DNA of 64,000 bases from Pseudanabaena sp. (GTDB lineage Bacteria; Cyanobacteriota; Cyanobacteriia; Pseudanabaenales; Pseudanabaenaceae): assembly GCA_003249015.1 (NCBI GenBank), contig QBLS01000002.1, forward strand, positions 62,001-126,000, in the 5' to 3' direction. Both the position numbers and the translations under genes were made by a program. Of the stretch, positions 43,146-52,511 are shown one piece after another; position 1 is the stretch's first letter; each line of letters begins with the position of its first letter. A model generated the notes under the pieces. The model saw only the letters and a program-made list of their open reading frames with translations, was not told the DNA's origin and did not search any database.

Positions 43146-44837
43146 ATGAAACCCCGCATTATCGTCTGTGGTTTAGATCGAACGGGTTACAAGATTTTGA
43201 GCCTCTTAAAACAGCAGGGCTGTTTAGTTGTGGGCATTCACGATCGCCCCATTCATCAAGACGATGCCGAAATTATTATTGGTGACTTGGCTGCGGCGGA
43301 GACATTACTCGCCGCAGGGATTCGTGATGCTCAGACCTTGATTTTGGCGGGAGCTGATGAGACTCGTAACTTGACCATTCTCATGCAAGCAAGGGTTCTC
43401 AATCCCCATGTCAGGATTATCAATCGCCTGTTCAATTCCAGTTTAGGTGTGCGACTGGACTTAACCTTGCCAAATCATCTAACCATGAGCGTAGCGGCTC
43501 TCGCAGCTCCTGTATTTGCATTTAGCGCTATGGGCAGTGAAGCGATCGGGCAGTTGCGACTCTTCAACCAAACATGGCCGATCCATGAAGAGATCATTGA
43601 CGATCGCCATCCTTGGTTGGGTAAATCCCTCGGTGACTTTTGGGAAGATCGCACCAGAATGTTGATCTATTACCTACCTAATGACGAAAGCAAAGTTGAT
43701 CTAGTTAGTGCCGTTTTGAGCGGTCGGACTCTACAAATTGGAGATCGCCTATTGCTCGGCACACAGCCCAGTGTGAGAACTGCCTCACGCCCCATTTTTC
43801 AAAAAATATCAAAGTTGTTCTTGAGTGTTCGTCATTTTCATGAACATGGACGCTCAGTTCTATTTACGGCGATCGCCTTGATGACAACCATTTTTTCGGC
43901 AACTGTAGTTTACACAAGCTTTCAGCGCAATATTTCCCTAGTGGATGCCACTTACTTTGCCGTGGGGATGATTACAGGGGCAGGTGGCAATGAGATGGTG
44001 GTGGAAAGTTCGGCAGACGGTATCAAAATATTTACGATCATCATGATGCTGATTGGTACGGCTGTAATTGGTATTTTTTACGCAATTCTCAATGATTTTA
44101 TTTTAGGATCGCGGTTGCGGAATTTTTGGGATGCAGCGCGAGTCCCGCAGCGTAACCATATCGTCATTTGTGGATTGGGCAGTATTGGCGTACAGACTGC
44201 ACTGCAATTAGTCAGCTATGGCTATGAAGTGCTAATTATCGAGCGCGATTTAAACAATCGCTTCCTTGATACCGTGCGATCGCACGGTATCCCTGTCATT
44301 CACGGTGATGCCAGTCTGCCCACCACCCTCAAAGCCGCTAATCTTGACAAAGCGGAATGTCTATTAGCCGTTACCAGTAACGACACTGCTAACCTCGAAA
44401 TTGCCCTTAATGCTAAAGGTATTGCCCCCCGTTGTCGCGTCATTGTTCGCTATGACGATCCCTACTACGCCAGCATGGCACATGAAGTATTTGACTTTGA
44501 AGCCGTCCTCAGTCCTCCTGAAATCGCTGCCCCAGCCTTTGCCTCCTCTGCTCTGGGTGGACGCATTCTCGGCAATGGCATTGTCGCCGATAGTCTATGG
44601 GTTGCGATCGCCACGATGATCACCCCCAATCATCCATTCTGCGGCAAGCCCGTCTGTGAAGCCTCCACCAAAGCCGACTTTGTACCCCTCTACATCGAAA
44701 CTTCCTGTCAAACCATTCATGGGTGGAGTTTATTAGAAGCTTCCCTCAGCGCAGGTGATGTTCTTTATCTAACTATGCCCGCCGCCAAGCTAGAACAGTT
44801 ATGGAGAGTAGCTCCATTTCAGGTAGCAATAAATTGA
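43146..44837 (+). CDS. Two-RCK ion-channel protein with atypical pore sequence
   Basis: 563 residues. Order: RCK/TrkA-N domain (1-215, IIVCGLDRTGYKILSLL with a GxxxxG loop); membrane helix about 237-260; pore loop about 270-288; second helix about 294-318; second RCK domain (IVICGLGSIGVQTALQLVSYG, from about 335) with RCK-C to the end. The pore loop reads FAVGMITGAGGNEMV instead of the K+ filter TVGYGD, so potassium selectivity is doubtful. Both Rossmann folds look able to bind nucleotides. An inner-membrane location is expected. It lacks clear operon partners. Confidence 0.85.
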   Translation: MKPRIIVCGLDRTGYKILSLLKQQGCLVVGIHDRPIHQDDAEIIIGDLAAAETLLAAGIRDAQTLILAGADETRNLTILMQARVLNPHVRIINRLFNSSLGVRLDLTLPNHLTMSVAALAAPVFAFSAMGSEAIGQLRLFNQTWPIHEEIIDDRHPWLGKSLGDFWEDRTRMLIYYLPNDESKVDLVSAVLSGRTLQIGDRLLLGTQPSVRTASRPIFQKISKLFLSVRHFHEHGRSVLFTAIALMTTIFSATVVYTSFQRNISLVDATYFAVGMITGAGGNEMVVESSADGIKIFTIIMMLIGTAVIGIFYAILNDFILGSRLRNFWDAARVPQRNHIVICGLGSIGVQTALQLVSYGYEVLIIERDLNNRFLDTVRSHGIPVIHGDASLPTTLKAANLDKAECLLAVTSNDTANLEIALNAKGIAPRCRVIVRYDDPYYASMAHEVFDFEAVLSPPEIAAPAFASSALGGRILGNGIVADSLWVAIATMITPNHPFCGKPVCEASTKADFVPLYIETSCQTIHGWSLLEASLSAGDVLYLTMPAAKLEQLWRVAPFQVAIN

Positions 44838-44874
44838 TTCAGCGATCGCAATCCTAAACATTTATGAGAAAACA

Positions 44875-44929
44875 GGGCTTCGATCTCGCTTAGCCATCGA
44901 TATAAGCTGGTTGAGCGAAGTCTAAGTCT
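44875..44929. repeat. GGGCTTCGA inverted repeat, diverged copy
   Basis: GGGCTTCGATCTCGCTTAGCC...GGTTGAGCGAAGTCTAAG, a mutated copy of the repeat at 28029. The remaining bases of the 255-base gap up to 45094 show nothing else I can identify. Confidence 0.65.
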
Positions 44930-45093
44930 CTCACAACTTATTTAGGATTCCCATAACAAATTAACCAAGTTTCAATTTCAGGGTATGTTCAACTAAGTAA
45001 ATTATGCGACCACAATACAGCCCATTGAAGTTTTAAATAGTACAAAATATTTTAATTAAGCTCAAAGCACTTTATCTACTCTGCATTTACTGT

Positions 45094-46548
45094 CTACAAC
45101 TTTATTAAAAAAAACTTTTCATTATTTAAAATACGATGGGGAGATTGATAAACGATTTCTTGAATCAGCTTTTTATCTTTGCCTTCCATCGATAACTGAT
45201 ATGCTTGAACGAAATTATATCCACCAATCAAATATTTTGCCCCTTCTTTAGCCCTGTCGGACAAATATGTTGAATTAATTGAGCTAGGTGAAGGAATCCA
45301 ACCCTTTCTGTCAGACAGATAAAGGATAGTCGGATCACCACCAGTCGTAGCTACTATTAAGGCATTTTGAGGAGTAATCTGTTTGACAATCTGTACTAAT
45401 TCAAACAATTCTGAATAATTAGGATCTTCTTTTGCCATATATTCCAGTGAGTAAAATAATGAACTGATGGTTAGGAAGATCACTAAAATAATACGAGTCA
45501 ATCCTTTTGAATAGTTTACTCTCACGAATGCTTTACCTATATATAGAGAGGCAGGAATTAGCAACGGTAACTGATAGTATTCATGAAAAGAGTTTAAATT
45601 GGCAAACATAAGAATATATAAAATATTTGATATAAATAATAAGTCAAATATTATCTCCTCTTGTCTATCTCTTTTATAAAACATTCCTACTATCATGGCA
45701 ACAAAACCTAAAACTAAAAGGTGTCGAATTGCAATAAAGTAAATGATTTGCTCAAACACTATTCCCGATCTTTGCAAGTTCCATCCAAATCTTTCAGCAC
45801 CGAATCCAAAGCTTAATCCATACTCATTAGCAATCTGATAAGAATGAAAATACCAAGAAAAAGAAGGAACGATAATTATAAGTGCATAAAAATAGAGATT
45901 CAGATTTGAAAACATTTTATATTGAAATTTTTGCCATACCAAGTATGTAAGCGGAAAAAATAAATAAAAAACAGGAACAACTTTTATAAGACAAGACAAA
46001 CATATTAAGAGAGATGATATAAAAAGATATCTATTCTCATCATATTTTATCCACTTATAAAAAAAGTAAGTCCCTGAAATAGCAGACATTAAGACTAAAG
46101 ATTCAGGTTGGAATGTTCTACTATAATAAATATTTGTAGGAATAATTGTGTAAAAGAAAGATGACCAGAAAGATAATTTTTTATCACAAGTAATTTCTAG
46201 GCAAAGTTGATAGAGAAAATAAATTGCAATCAAAGAAAAACCAATAGATAAGAGTCTACCTATACTTTCGTGAAACCCAAATATTTTATAGAGTATGGCA
46301 ATAATAAATGAATAAATTGGAAATTCTGTTTGACAATAACCTTCTAAGTTGCCACCCCAATCAATTTGTGGATAGAAAAAGTTATATCCATTTTCGTAAA
46401 AATTGCGAGCCATTGCAGCAGTGTCAGCTTGCCTCCAAGAGTGAACTCCCAATATTGGAGATTGAATATTATAGATTCTTAAACAAAATGCTAAAGAAAG
46501 CAAAAAGCTTATTGGATATGACTCTACTATTTTTTGTGTTTTCAACAT
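45094..46548 (-). CDS. GT39/PMT-type multi-pass glycosyltransferase
   Basis: 484 residues with ten or more membrane helices and a periplasmic C-terminal part. The first loop has HSWRQADTAAMARNFYENG with the R-Q-A-D acidic site of GT-C enzymes, then WGGNLEGYCQTEFPIYSFI and a later YSRTFQPESLVLMS. Such enzymes move sugars from polyprenyl-phosphate donors to lipids or proteins. AT-rich with no HIP1 sites, unlike its neighbours, which suggests acquisition. No other sugar genes are nearby, so the acceptor is unknown. Confidence 0.82.
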   Translation of the reverse strand: MLKTQKIVESYPISFLLSLAFCLRIYNIQSPILGVHSWRQADTAAMARNFYENGYNFFYPQIDWGGNLEGYCQTEFPIYSFIIAILYKIFGFHESIGRLLSIGFSLIAIYFLYQLCLEITCDKKLSFWSSFFYTIIPTNIYYSRTFQPESLVLMSAISGTYFFYKWIKYDENRYLFISSLLICLSCLIKVVPVFYLFFPLTYLVWQKFQYKMFSNLNLYFYALIIIVPSFSWYFHSYQIANEYGLSFGFGAERFGWNLQRSGIVFEQIIYFIAIRHLLVLGFVAMIVGMFYKRDRQEEIIFDLLFISNILYILMFANLNSFHEYYQLPLLIPASLYIGKAFVRVNYSKGLTRIILVIFLTISSLFYSLEYMAKEDPNYSELFELVQIVKQITPQNALIVATTGGDPTILYLSDRKGWIPSPSSINSTYLSDRAKEGAKYLIGGYNFVQAYQLSMEGKDKKLIQEIVYQSPHRILNNEKFFLIKL

Positions 46549-46590
46549 TTAAATTTATGAATATCAGTAAAAGGAATAAATTTAATCAAG

Positions 46591-46650
46591 AAAAATCCCT
46601 TGTTATAGCGAGGTTAGCTAATACTAGCTTTGCTATAACAAGGAATTTTT
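46591..46650. repeat. Long imperfect hairpin with TATAGC...GCTATA ends
   Basis: AAAAATCCCTTGTTATAGC (46591-46609) pairs with GCTATAACAAGGAATTTTT (46632-46650, one mismatch); the inner part contains TTAGCTAATACTAGCT, related to the flank of the TATAGC elements. Confidence 0.7.
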
Positions 46651-46749
46651 ACTTGGAGTTACGATTAATTTTTCATAAAACAATATTATGATTCTGGCAT
46701 AGGAGGAGTCAAAAGGCTATACTCAATATAGATTTTATGGAGTGCGATA

Positions 46750-47487
46750 ATGGTTCTTCTGAATGTTAATGCACCATCAGTTAGCCAAAATCTGATCAGT
46801 GAGATTGACGAATATCTAATTGATGAAATTAAATGTCCACCAACTGATTTAGAGAGTGACGAGCCAGAATTGGAAAGTGATTTACACCGTAAACAAATTG
46901 ACTTGCTAGTTCGTCTCCTTGAATATTTTTGGCGCGATCGCCAAGATGTATACATCACTGGTAACCTTACCGTTTATTTCAATGAGCAGCAGTTAAAAAA
47001 CAGGGACTTTCGTGGGCCAGATGTATTTGTGGTTATGGATGCTGAGAAGCGCGATCGCAAAAGTTGGGTTTTATGGGGAGAAGGTGGCAAATATCCTAAC
47101 TTGGTCATTGAATTGCTATCTAGCTCCACCGCAAGAGTGGATCGCGGCAAAAAGAAACAGCTATATCAAGATGTGTGGCGCTTACCTAATTACTTCTGGT
47201 TCGATCCTTTTAGTTTAGAATTTGCAGGATTTAAGCTAGTTGATGGTCTTTATCAAGCTATACAACCAATTGAATCAGGTTTGCTATGGAGTGACCAGCT
47301 TGAACTGTATTTAGGTATCCATGAAAGACAATTACGTTGGTTTACTGCGAACGGTGAAATTGTACTACTCCCAGAAGAGTATGAGCGTTTGGCTACAGAG
47401 CAAGAACGTCTAGCTAAGGAACAAGCCATCCTAAGGGCAGATCGGTTAGAGGAAATTTTGCGATCGCAAGGTATAGACCCCAACTAA
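46750..47487 (+). CDS. Uma2-family (PD-(D/E)xK) endonuclease
   Basis: 245 residues. Core motif GPDVFVVMDAEKRDRKSWVLWGEGGKYPNLVIELLSSSTARVDRGKKKQLYQ: the D of GPD, the E of VIELLS and the K pair of the helix form the usual nuclease site. Then NYFWFDPFSLEFAGFKL, and a C-terminal coiled coil (EEYERLATEQERLAKEQAILRAD). Uma2 proteins are abundant in cyanobacteria and are presumed nucleases without a known role. A bidirectional terminator follows 2 bases after the stop. Confidence 0.9.
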   Translation: MVLLNVNAPSVSQNLISEIDEYLIDEIKCPPTDLESDEPELESDLHRKQIDLLVRLLEYFWRDRQDVYITGNLTVYFNEQQLKNRDFRGPDVFVVMDAEKRDRKSWVLWGEGGKYPNLVIELLSSSTARVDRGKKKQLYQDVWRLPNYFWFDPFSLEFAGFKLVDGLYQAIQPIESGLLWSDQLELYLGIHERQLRWFTANGEIVLLPEEYERLATEQERLAKEQAILRADRLEEILRSQGIDPN

Positions 47488-47488
47488 T

Positions 47489-47518
47489 AAAAAAGCATCC
47501 CGTAAGGGATGCTTTTTT
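47489..47518. terminator. Bidirectional intrinsic terminator
   Basis: AAAAAAGCATCCC, GTAA loop, GGGATGCTTTTTT: perfect 13-bp stem with an A-run on one side and a T-run on the other, filling the 34-base gap between the convergent Uma2 and hemF genes. It can stop transcription on both strands. Confidence 0.88.
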
Positions 47519-47521
47519 TAA

Positions 47522-48544
47522 TTAAGCTTGCCAATTAGCCCAGTCTTGAGGTTTGAGGAAAGTTGTGTGCAGTTCTGCTTCAGGAGTATTTGGTTCGGGA
47601 TGGTAGTCGTAGTCCCAACGCACTAGCGGAGGCAAAGACATCAAGATCGATTCGGTGCGTCCATTGGTTTGCAGACCAAAAATTGTGCCGCGATCGTAGA
47701 CAAGGTTAAATTCTACATAGCGTCCGCGACGGTATAGTTGCCATTGCTTTTCACGATCGCCAAATTCCATATTGCGACGACGATCGGCGATTGGGGTATA
47801 GGCTGGCAAGAAAGAGTTGCCACAGTCTTGAACAAAGGCAAAAATCTCTTCCCAAGTGCGGGGTACATCGCCCACTTCGTCACTCATGACTTGAGCTGTG
47901 GTGGAGTCATTACTATTTTTGTAAAGCCCATCTTCGCCATTTTGGTAGTCGAAGAAAATTCCACCGACACCACGAGTTTCGCCGCGATGCTTGAGATAGA
48001 AGTAATCATCACACCACTGCTTGAATACAGGATAGTAATGAGGATTGTGGCGATCGCAAGCAGCTTTAAGGGTGTTGTGCAAGTGCTTAGCATCTTCACC
48101 AAAGCCATAGTAAGGAGTGAGGTCAAGCCCGCCGCCGAACCACCAGACTTTACCTGCTTCAAAATAACGATAGTTGAGGTGAACTGTTGGTGCGTAGGGA
48201 TTTTTAGGATGCAGCACCATCGAAGTTCCCGTTGCGTAGAAGGTTTCGCCAGCTACTTCTGGGTGATGGCGCAAAATGGCGGGGGGCAACTGGGAGCCAT
48301 AGACCTCAGAAAAATTTACGCCACCCTTATCAAAATAGTCACCATCGGTAATTACGCGCGATCGCCCACCGCCACCTTCAGGACGTTCCCATTGATCTTG
48401 TTTAAACTCAGCTTTGCCGTCTAACTCTTCTAAACCTTGGCAAATGCTGTCTTGCAAATCCTGCATGAACTGTTTCACGCGAGCCTTTGAGTCAACAGGA
48501 ACTTTGGATAAAACCTTACTAGGTGCGACGGGAGCAATAGTCAT
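47522..48544 (-). CDS. hemF: Oxygen-dependent coproporphyrinogen III oxidase
   Basis: 340 residues. It oxidises two propionates of coproporphyrinogen III to vinyls for heme and chlorophyll. Family signatures: GGGGRSRVITDGDYFDKGGVNFSEVYG, HLNYRYFEAGKVWWFGGGLDLTPYYGF, KHRGETRGVGGIFFDY and FNLVYDRGTIFGLQTNGRTESILMSLPP. Complete length. Monocistronic, ending at the shared terminator. The 300-base upstream gap has a palindromic element but no recognised operator. Confidence 0.96.
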   Translation of the reverse strand: MTIAPVAPSKVLSKVPVDSKARVKQFMQDLQDSICQGLEELDGKAEFKQDQWERPEGGGGRSRVITDGDYFDKGGVNFSEVYGSQLPPAILRHHPEVAGETFYATGTSMVLHPKNPYAPTVHLNYRYFEAGKVWWFGGGLDLTPYYGFGEDAKHLHNTLKAACDRHNPHYYPVFKQWCDDYFYLKHRGETRGVGGIFFDYQNGEDGLYKNSNDSTTAQVMSDEVGDVPRTWEEIFAFVQDCGNSFLPAYTPIADRRRNMEFGDREKQWQLYRRGRYVEFNLVYDRGTIFGLQTNGRTESILMSLPPLVRWDYDYHPEPNTPEAELHTTFLKPQDWANWQA

Positions 48545-48620
48545 AATCGTTATCTTTACTACTTACTAATATTTCAGGGATGGGGACTTAGGATTTTTTT
48601 ATAAGCGTTTATCACCAATG

Positions 48621-48734
48621 TAGCTGTCGCCAGTCTTGATTAAGATCCAACATTCAGTAGATGAGTGGGAGAGCTTCAAGCCGTCACTCATTTCTTGGGG
48701 GTTAGATTTAATTGCGCCTAGCCACTTAGCTATA
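48621..48734. repeat. TAGCTGTC-type palindromic element, second copy
   Basis: Starts TAGCTGTCGCCAGTCTTGAT as at 9984, contains an imperfect stem (GATGAGTG...CACTCAT), and ends TAGCTATA. It lies in the divergent spacer between hemF and the acetyltransferase gene. Confidence 0.6.
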
Positions 48735-48862
48735 AATACTTTACATTTAGTCTGTGATACCTAGGTGAAATGTAAAGCATTGTGTAGCAATTTGTTGCGA
48801 TCGCGAGTCTATAGCCATCTATAGGTTTTGCAACTCGCCGTACAGTCCAAAACCCAATTGAG

Positions 48863-49459
48863 ATGATTGAGATTATGCTAGCCCTACCAGAACAATTTTT
48901 AACTTTACAAACTTCACGCCTCATCCTCAGAAAATTGGCGATCGCTGATGCTGAAGATATTTTTGCCTATGCTAGCGATCCACAATTAACCACTTACACG
49001 CTATGGGAAGCACATCGTTCCATTGATGATACCTACGGCTATTTAAATAACAATGTCTTTGAGCTATATCGTTCTGGTCTAGGTATGGAATGGGGAATAA
49101 CTGTAAAAGAAAGCGGCAAGCTAATTGGAACTTGTGGTTTATATACTAAGCCCACACATCGACGTGCGGAGATAGGGTATGCGCTATCAAGGGATTATTG
49201 GGGGAAGGGATTTATGACTGAGGCGGTCAAAGCGGCGATCTCTTTTGGATTTCATGTGATGCAATTGCAGAGGGTTCAAGGATATTGTGCAATTGAGAAT
49301 GTTGGATCGGCGAGAGTCTTGGAGAAGTCGGGAATGCAGTTTGAAGGAGTTCTGCGTAATTATGTATTTAAGAATGAACGATCTTGGGATGTAAGAATGT
49401 ACGCAGTTACAAATAGTTTGGGGCTAGAATTGAATGCAAATGTCAATCAATTGGAGTAA
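48863..49459 (+). CDS. GNAT acetyltransferase (RimJ/RimL type)
   Basis: 198 residues. TSRLILRKLAIADAEDIFAYASD at the start, GTCGLYTKPTHRRAEIGYALSRDYWGKGFMTEAVKAAI holding the acetyl-CoA loop (Q/R-x-x-G-x-G/A, here YWGKGF), and VQGYCAIENVGSARVLEKSGMQFEG. It would acetylate a protein N-terminus or a small amine; the substrate is not predictable. The start may be the ATG at 48863 or the one at 48875. The neighbours downstream are antitoxin-like fragments. Confidence 0.88.
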   Translation: MIEIMLALPEQFLTLQTSRLILRKLAIADAEDIFAYASDPQLTTYTLWEAHRSIDDTYGYLNNNVFELYRSGLGMEWGITVKESGKLIGTCGLYTKPTHRRAEIGYALSRDYWGKGFMTEAVKAAISFGFHVMQLQRVQGYCAIENVGSARVLEKSGMQFEGVLRNYVFKNERSWDVRMYAVTNSLGLELNANVNQLE

Positions 49460-49461
49460 GC

Positions 49462-49530
49462 ATGAAATTTCAAGTTATCCTTGAACCAAAGGCGATCACG
49501 CTCTATTTTGAACCTGTTTTGGAAAATTAA
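49462..49530 (+). pseudogene. Remnant of a HicB-type antitoxin gene
   Basis: ATG 3 bases after the acetyltransferase stop. It encodes MKFQVILEPKAITLYFEPVL and ends after 22 residues. The start MKFQVILEP is characteristic of HicB proteins (next expected: a glycine-rich GGY stretch), but the rest is lost. No hicA is next to it. Confidence 0.35.
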
Positions 49531-49537
49531 ATAGATT

Positions 49538-49825
49538 ATGGAAAGTACTGATCACCCTTCTAGTAGAAGTTTTCGAGATTATTTGATTGAGTCACTCCAA
49601 GATCCTGAAGATGCGGCTGGTTATCTTACGGCGATTTTGGAAGAAACCGATCCTGAGCCTGAACTGTTGGCCTTGGCGCTTGATAATGTGGCGGCGGCGT
49701 TAGGTGGTGAGTGCGATCGCCAATGGGTGAAAGATTTTGGTGTAAGTAGCAAAAGTCAAGCAGTGTATGAGTTGGCGGCGTGGTTGGATAGTTTGGGTCT
49801 AAGGCTGACGGTAACAGTAAAATAA
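49538..49825 (+). CDS. HigA-like addiction-module antidote, orphan
   Basis: 95 residues. FRDYLIESLQDPEDAAGYLTAILEETDPEPELLALALDNVAAALGG matches the opening of addiction-module antidote proteins (short helices before the helix-turn-helix). The C-terminal part (VKDFGVSSKSQAVYELAAWLDSLGLRLTV) replaces the standard HTH ending and may still fold as one. No HigB/RelE toxin is adjacent, so it is either an orphan or a solitary regulator. Confidence 0.7.
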   Translation: MESTDHPSSRSFRDYLIESLQDPEDAAGYLTAILEETDPEPELLALALDNVAAALGGECDRQWVKDFGVSSKSQAVYELAAWLDSLGLRLTVTVK

Positions 49826-50014
49826 AAATATACCGAAGATCACACACCTAAATTTCGAGATAATAAATATAAATCCAAAAACAAAGATAATAATTTTTGA
49901 AAATATTAGATATGAAGTATGCCTTCAAAACAAATTTGTTGACAAAAGAATACGAGTTCGTTACTGTAATGCAAACAAACTTATACTAATTTGTAATAAT
50001 AAACTTAAACTGTA

Positions 50015-51367
50015 ATGTTAATAGAATTTAGAGTCTCTAACTATAGATCTATAGGTGAAGAGCAGGTTCTGAGTCTAGTCCCTGCTCCAAAGCAGAAAGA
50101 ACACCCACAAAATATTATTGAAAATGAAACTTATAATCTAGGCAAATATAGGGCTTTAAATGCATTAGCTATATATGGTGCTAATGCTAGTGGCAAGACA
50201 AATCTCTTAAAAGCCATGAAATTAATAGATAGAATTATCAGCCTTTCGTTTCAAGCTGTTTCTACTCAAAAATTGCCTTACGAACCCTTTTTATTGAGAG
50301 ACGGTTGGGCTGAGAAACCTACTTCTTATGAGATTACTTTTTCAATTGACAAAAATAGATATAGATATGGATTTGAATTTAATCAATCAGAGATAATTTC
50401 TGAGTGGCTATTTAAAAAATCTAAGTCAAGAGAGCGAGAGTTGTTTCAAAGAAGTGGAAATAATATAGATGTATCTTCAGCCTTGAAAGGTTCTGTAAAA
50501 GTTATTGACGCAGCGATAGAAGCGACTAGACCGAATGCATTATTTTTGTCAACTTGTGATGCATTCAATATTGAAGAGGCAAAAAATATTCTTGAATGGT
50601 TTCAGAACTATATAGTGATTAGTGGATTGAATACGCAGAAAGAAGCAATAAAAACGGTTAGATTATTTGAAGACGAAATATATCGACAAAAAATCAAAGA
50701 TTATTTTATTAAACTAAATTTTGGAATAGTTGATCTAGATGTTACGTCTAGAGACTTTGATGTGTCTGAATTAGAAGAAGAAATACCAGAAGAATTGAAA
50801 AGTGTATTAATTAGTACGTTAACAGGTACGAAAAGACACACTGTTTTTTCAACTCATAATAAATATGATAAACACGGTAATAAAACCTCCGATTTACTAA
50901 CTTGGAAATTAGAAGAAAAGGAGTCAGAAGGTACTAAAAAATCATTTCATTTAAGTGGAGCTATTCTATGGACTTTAATGAATGGAGGGGTATTAATAAT
51001 CGATGAAATTGAGGCAAGTATGCATCCTAAGATGACTCTGCATACTATTAATATGTTTTTAGATAAAGAGATCAATATCTATAATGCACAGTTGATTTTT
51101 GCGACCCATGATACAAATTTGTTATCCTATGCCAATCTAAGAAGAGATCAGATATACTTCTCTGAAAAAAATCCGTGGGAATCAACGGAGTTTTATTCTT
51201 TGTCTGATTTTATGTATTTTAGAAAGAATGGAGATATTTCAAACATTCAGAAAGAAAGACCCGATACTGATAAAGAAAAAAGATATTTTGAAGGTAGATA
51301 TGGTGCAATACCTATTCTAGGTAATTTCAACCCCATTAAAGGTAAAAAAGATGGCAAGCAAGACTAA
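50015..51367 (+). CDS. RloA / AbiLi-type AAA ATPase of phage-defence pair
   Basis: 450 residues, AT-rich. N-terminal EFRVSNYRSIGEEQVLSLVP, Walker A YGANASGKTNLLKAM (K61), C-terminal Walker B GGVLIIDEIEASMHPKM (about 325-340) and ATHDTNLL. It is of the SMC/OLD-like ATPase type with a long insert and no nuclease domain of its own. Its stop overlaps the start of the RloB gene by 17 bases. The pair matches RloA-RloB, equivalent to the lactococcal AbiL system, which blocks phage growth by abortive infection. Confidence 0.9.
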   Translation: MLIEFRVSNYRSIGEEQVLSLVPAPKQKEHPQNIIENETYNLGKYRALNALAIYGANASGKTNLLKAMKLIDRIISLSFQAVSTQKLPYEPFLLRDGWAEKPTSYEITFSIDKNRYRYGFEFNQSEIISEWLFKKSKSRERELFQRSGNNIDVSSALKGSVKVIDAAIEATRPNALFLSTCDAFNIEEAKNILEWFQNYIVISGLNTQKEAIKTVRLFEDEIYRQKIKDYFIKLNFGIVDLDVTSRDFDVSELEEEIPEELKSVLISTLTGTKRHTVFSTHNKYDKHGNKTSDLLTWKLEEKESEGTKKSFHLSGAILWTLMNGGVLIIDEIEASMHPKMTLHTINMFLDKEINIYNAQLIFATHDTNLLSYANLRRDQIYFSEKNPWESTEFYSLSDFMYFRKNGDISNIQKERPDTDKEKRYFEGRYGAIPILGNFNPIKGKKDGKQD

Positions 51368-52280
51368 GTTAATAGAGAAAAGAAAAGCCAAATCAGAAAT
51401 TCAACGTAAGGAGAGAAATAAGACATATAAATACACTTTATTAGTTGTTTGCGAAGATGAAAATACTGAGAGAAAGTACTTTGAACAGTTTGCTGAATTT
51501 TTTACAGGTAAAGAATTTGGAGTTATATCAGTTGGAACTGGAACAGCTCATGTTGGAGTTGTTAACCGAGCAATTGAAGAAGCAAACAAGAGAAACTTGC
51601 ACATAGAATCAAATCGTAATAGTAGTAGCGATTTTGTCTGGGTCGTCTTTGATAGGGATCGCTCAGATAAAGAAGAAGAGGATAAAAGTAAACAAAGAAA
51701 CTTTGATGAAGCATTGGTTAGAGCACAAGAACATAATTTTAAAGTAGCTTATAGTAATGATGCTTTTGAGCTTTGGCTTTTACTACACTTAGAGGGCGTT
51801 ATACCTGATCTTCCCATTCCTAGAAATGATAGACAAGCTTTCACAATTACTAGGCATGATACAAATCTTGAGACTCTTATTCAAAAAGGATTCTACGATG
51901 GTAATATCACCGATTCTAATCCGACTCTCTGTATTTACGAACGTCTTGAAAAAGCTATAAGGAAACACCCAAATTACTCGAACTACATATATATACATAG
52001 TAACGAATATATTCCTAATGATGGATCTGACAACAAAAAAATTATAAAAAAACAAATTAGGAGCCAGAAAACAATCATTGAAGTGATTCATGATATTGGA
52101 GATGAGTTAAAAGCTATGGAACGTGCTGATATTCTTGTAAAAGCTCATAATGGAATTCCAGAATCATCTGCCAATCCCAGTACAAAGGTATATTGTCTAG
52201 TTCAAGAAATACGAGACTGGATAAATTTCTATAAACAAGAATCTCGTGGAATTATTAAGGATATACCTTCAAGAAATTAA
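51351..52280 (+). CDS. RloB / AbiLii-type TOPRIM-like effector
   Basis: 309 residues. A basic N-terminal 25 residues, then LLVVCEDENTERKYFEQF with E35 and FVWVVFDRDRSD with D101/D103, the Glu and D-x-D of a TOPRIM-like metal site, and SNDAFELWLLLHLE, a RloB family marker. It is probably the nuclease of the pair, activated by the ATPase sensor. Overlap with rloA implies coupled translation. AT-rich and free of HIP1 sites, indicating recent gain. Confidence 0.88.
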   Translation: MASKTKLIEKRKAKSEIQRKERNKTYKYTLLVVCEDENTERKYFEQFAEFFTGKEFGVISVGTGTAHVGVVNRAIEEANKRNLHIESNRNSSSDFVWVVFDRDRSDKEEEDKSKQRNFDEALVRAQEHNFKVAYSNDAFELWLLLHLEGVIPDLPIPRNDRQAFTITRHDTNLETLIQKGFYDGNITDSNPTLCIYERLEKAIRKHPNYSNYIYIHSNEYIPNDGSDNKKIIKKQIRSQKTIIEVIHDIGDELKAMERADILVKAHNGIPESSANPSTKVYCLVQEIRDWINFYKQESRGIIKDIPSRN

Positions 52281-52343
52281 TCTAATACAAATTATATTGT
52301 AATGCTCAACAATCTGTTCATAGTATAAATGGATAGAAAATAA

Positions 52344-52496
52344 AAATTAGCGATCGCCCTTTATGGCAAAAGTGCTAATGAGGCGATCGCCCAACTATGC
52401 CAAAACCTAGCACCAATCCAAACACGCCTATTTACAGGAGGACAAACCACCCAAGAACTCATCGCTCAAATTAATGCTTGGCTATCCGAAATGTAA
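52344..52496 (+). pseudogene. 3' fragment of an unidentified gene
   Basis: An open stretch of 50 codons with no start, beginning just after a stop: it encodes AIALYGKSANEAIAQLCQNL and continues to LIAQINAWLSEM before TAA. HIP1 sites and codon use look native. It appears to be the C-terminus of a protein whose 5' part is missing, perhaps lost when the RloAB pair inserted upstream. Family not recognised. Confidence 0.5.
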
Positions 52497-52511
52497 GACA
52501 GGAGAAATAAA

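Noticed and set aside
47738-48424. 228-codon plus-strand frame inside hemF
   Set aside because: Antisense to the catalytic part of a highly conserved enzyme; a long shadow frame only.
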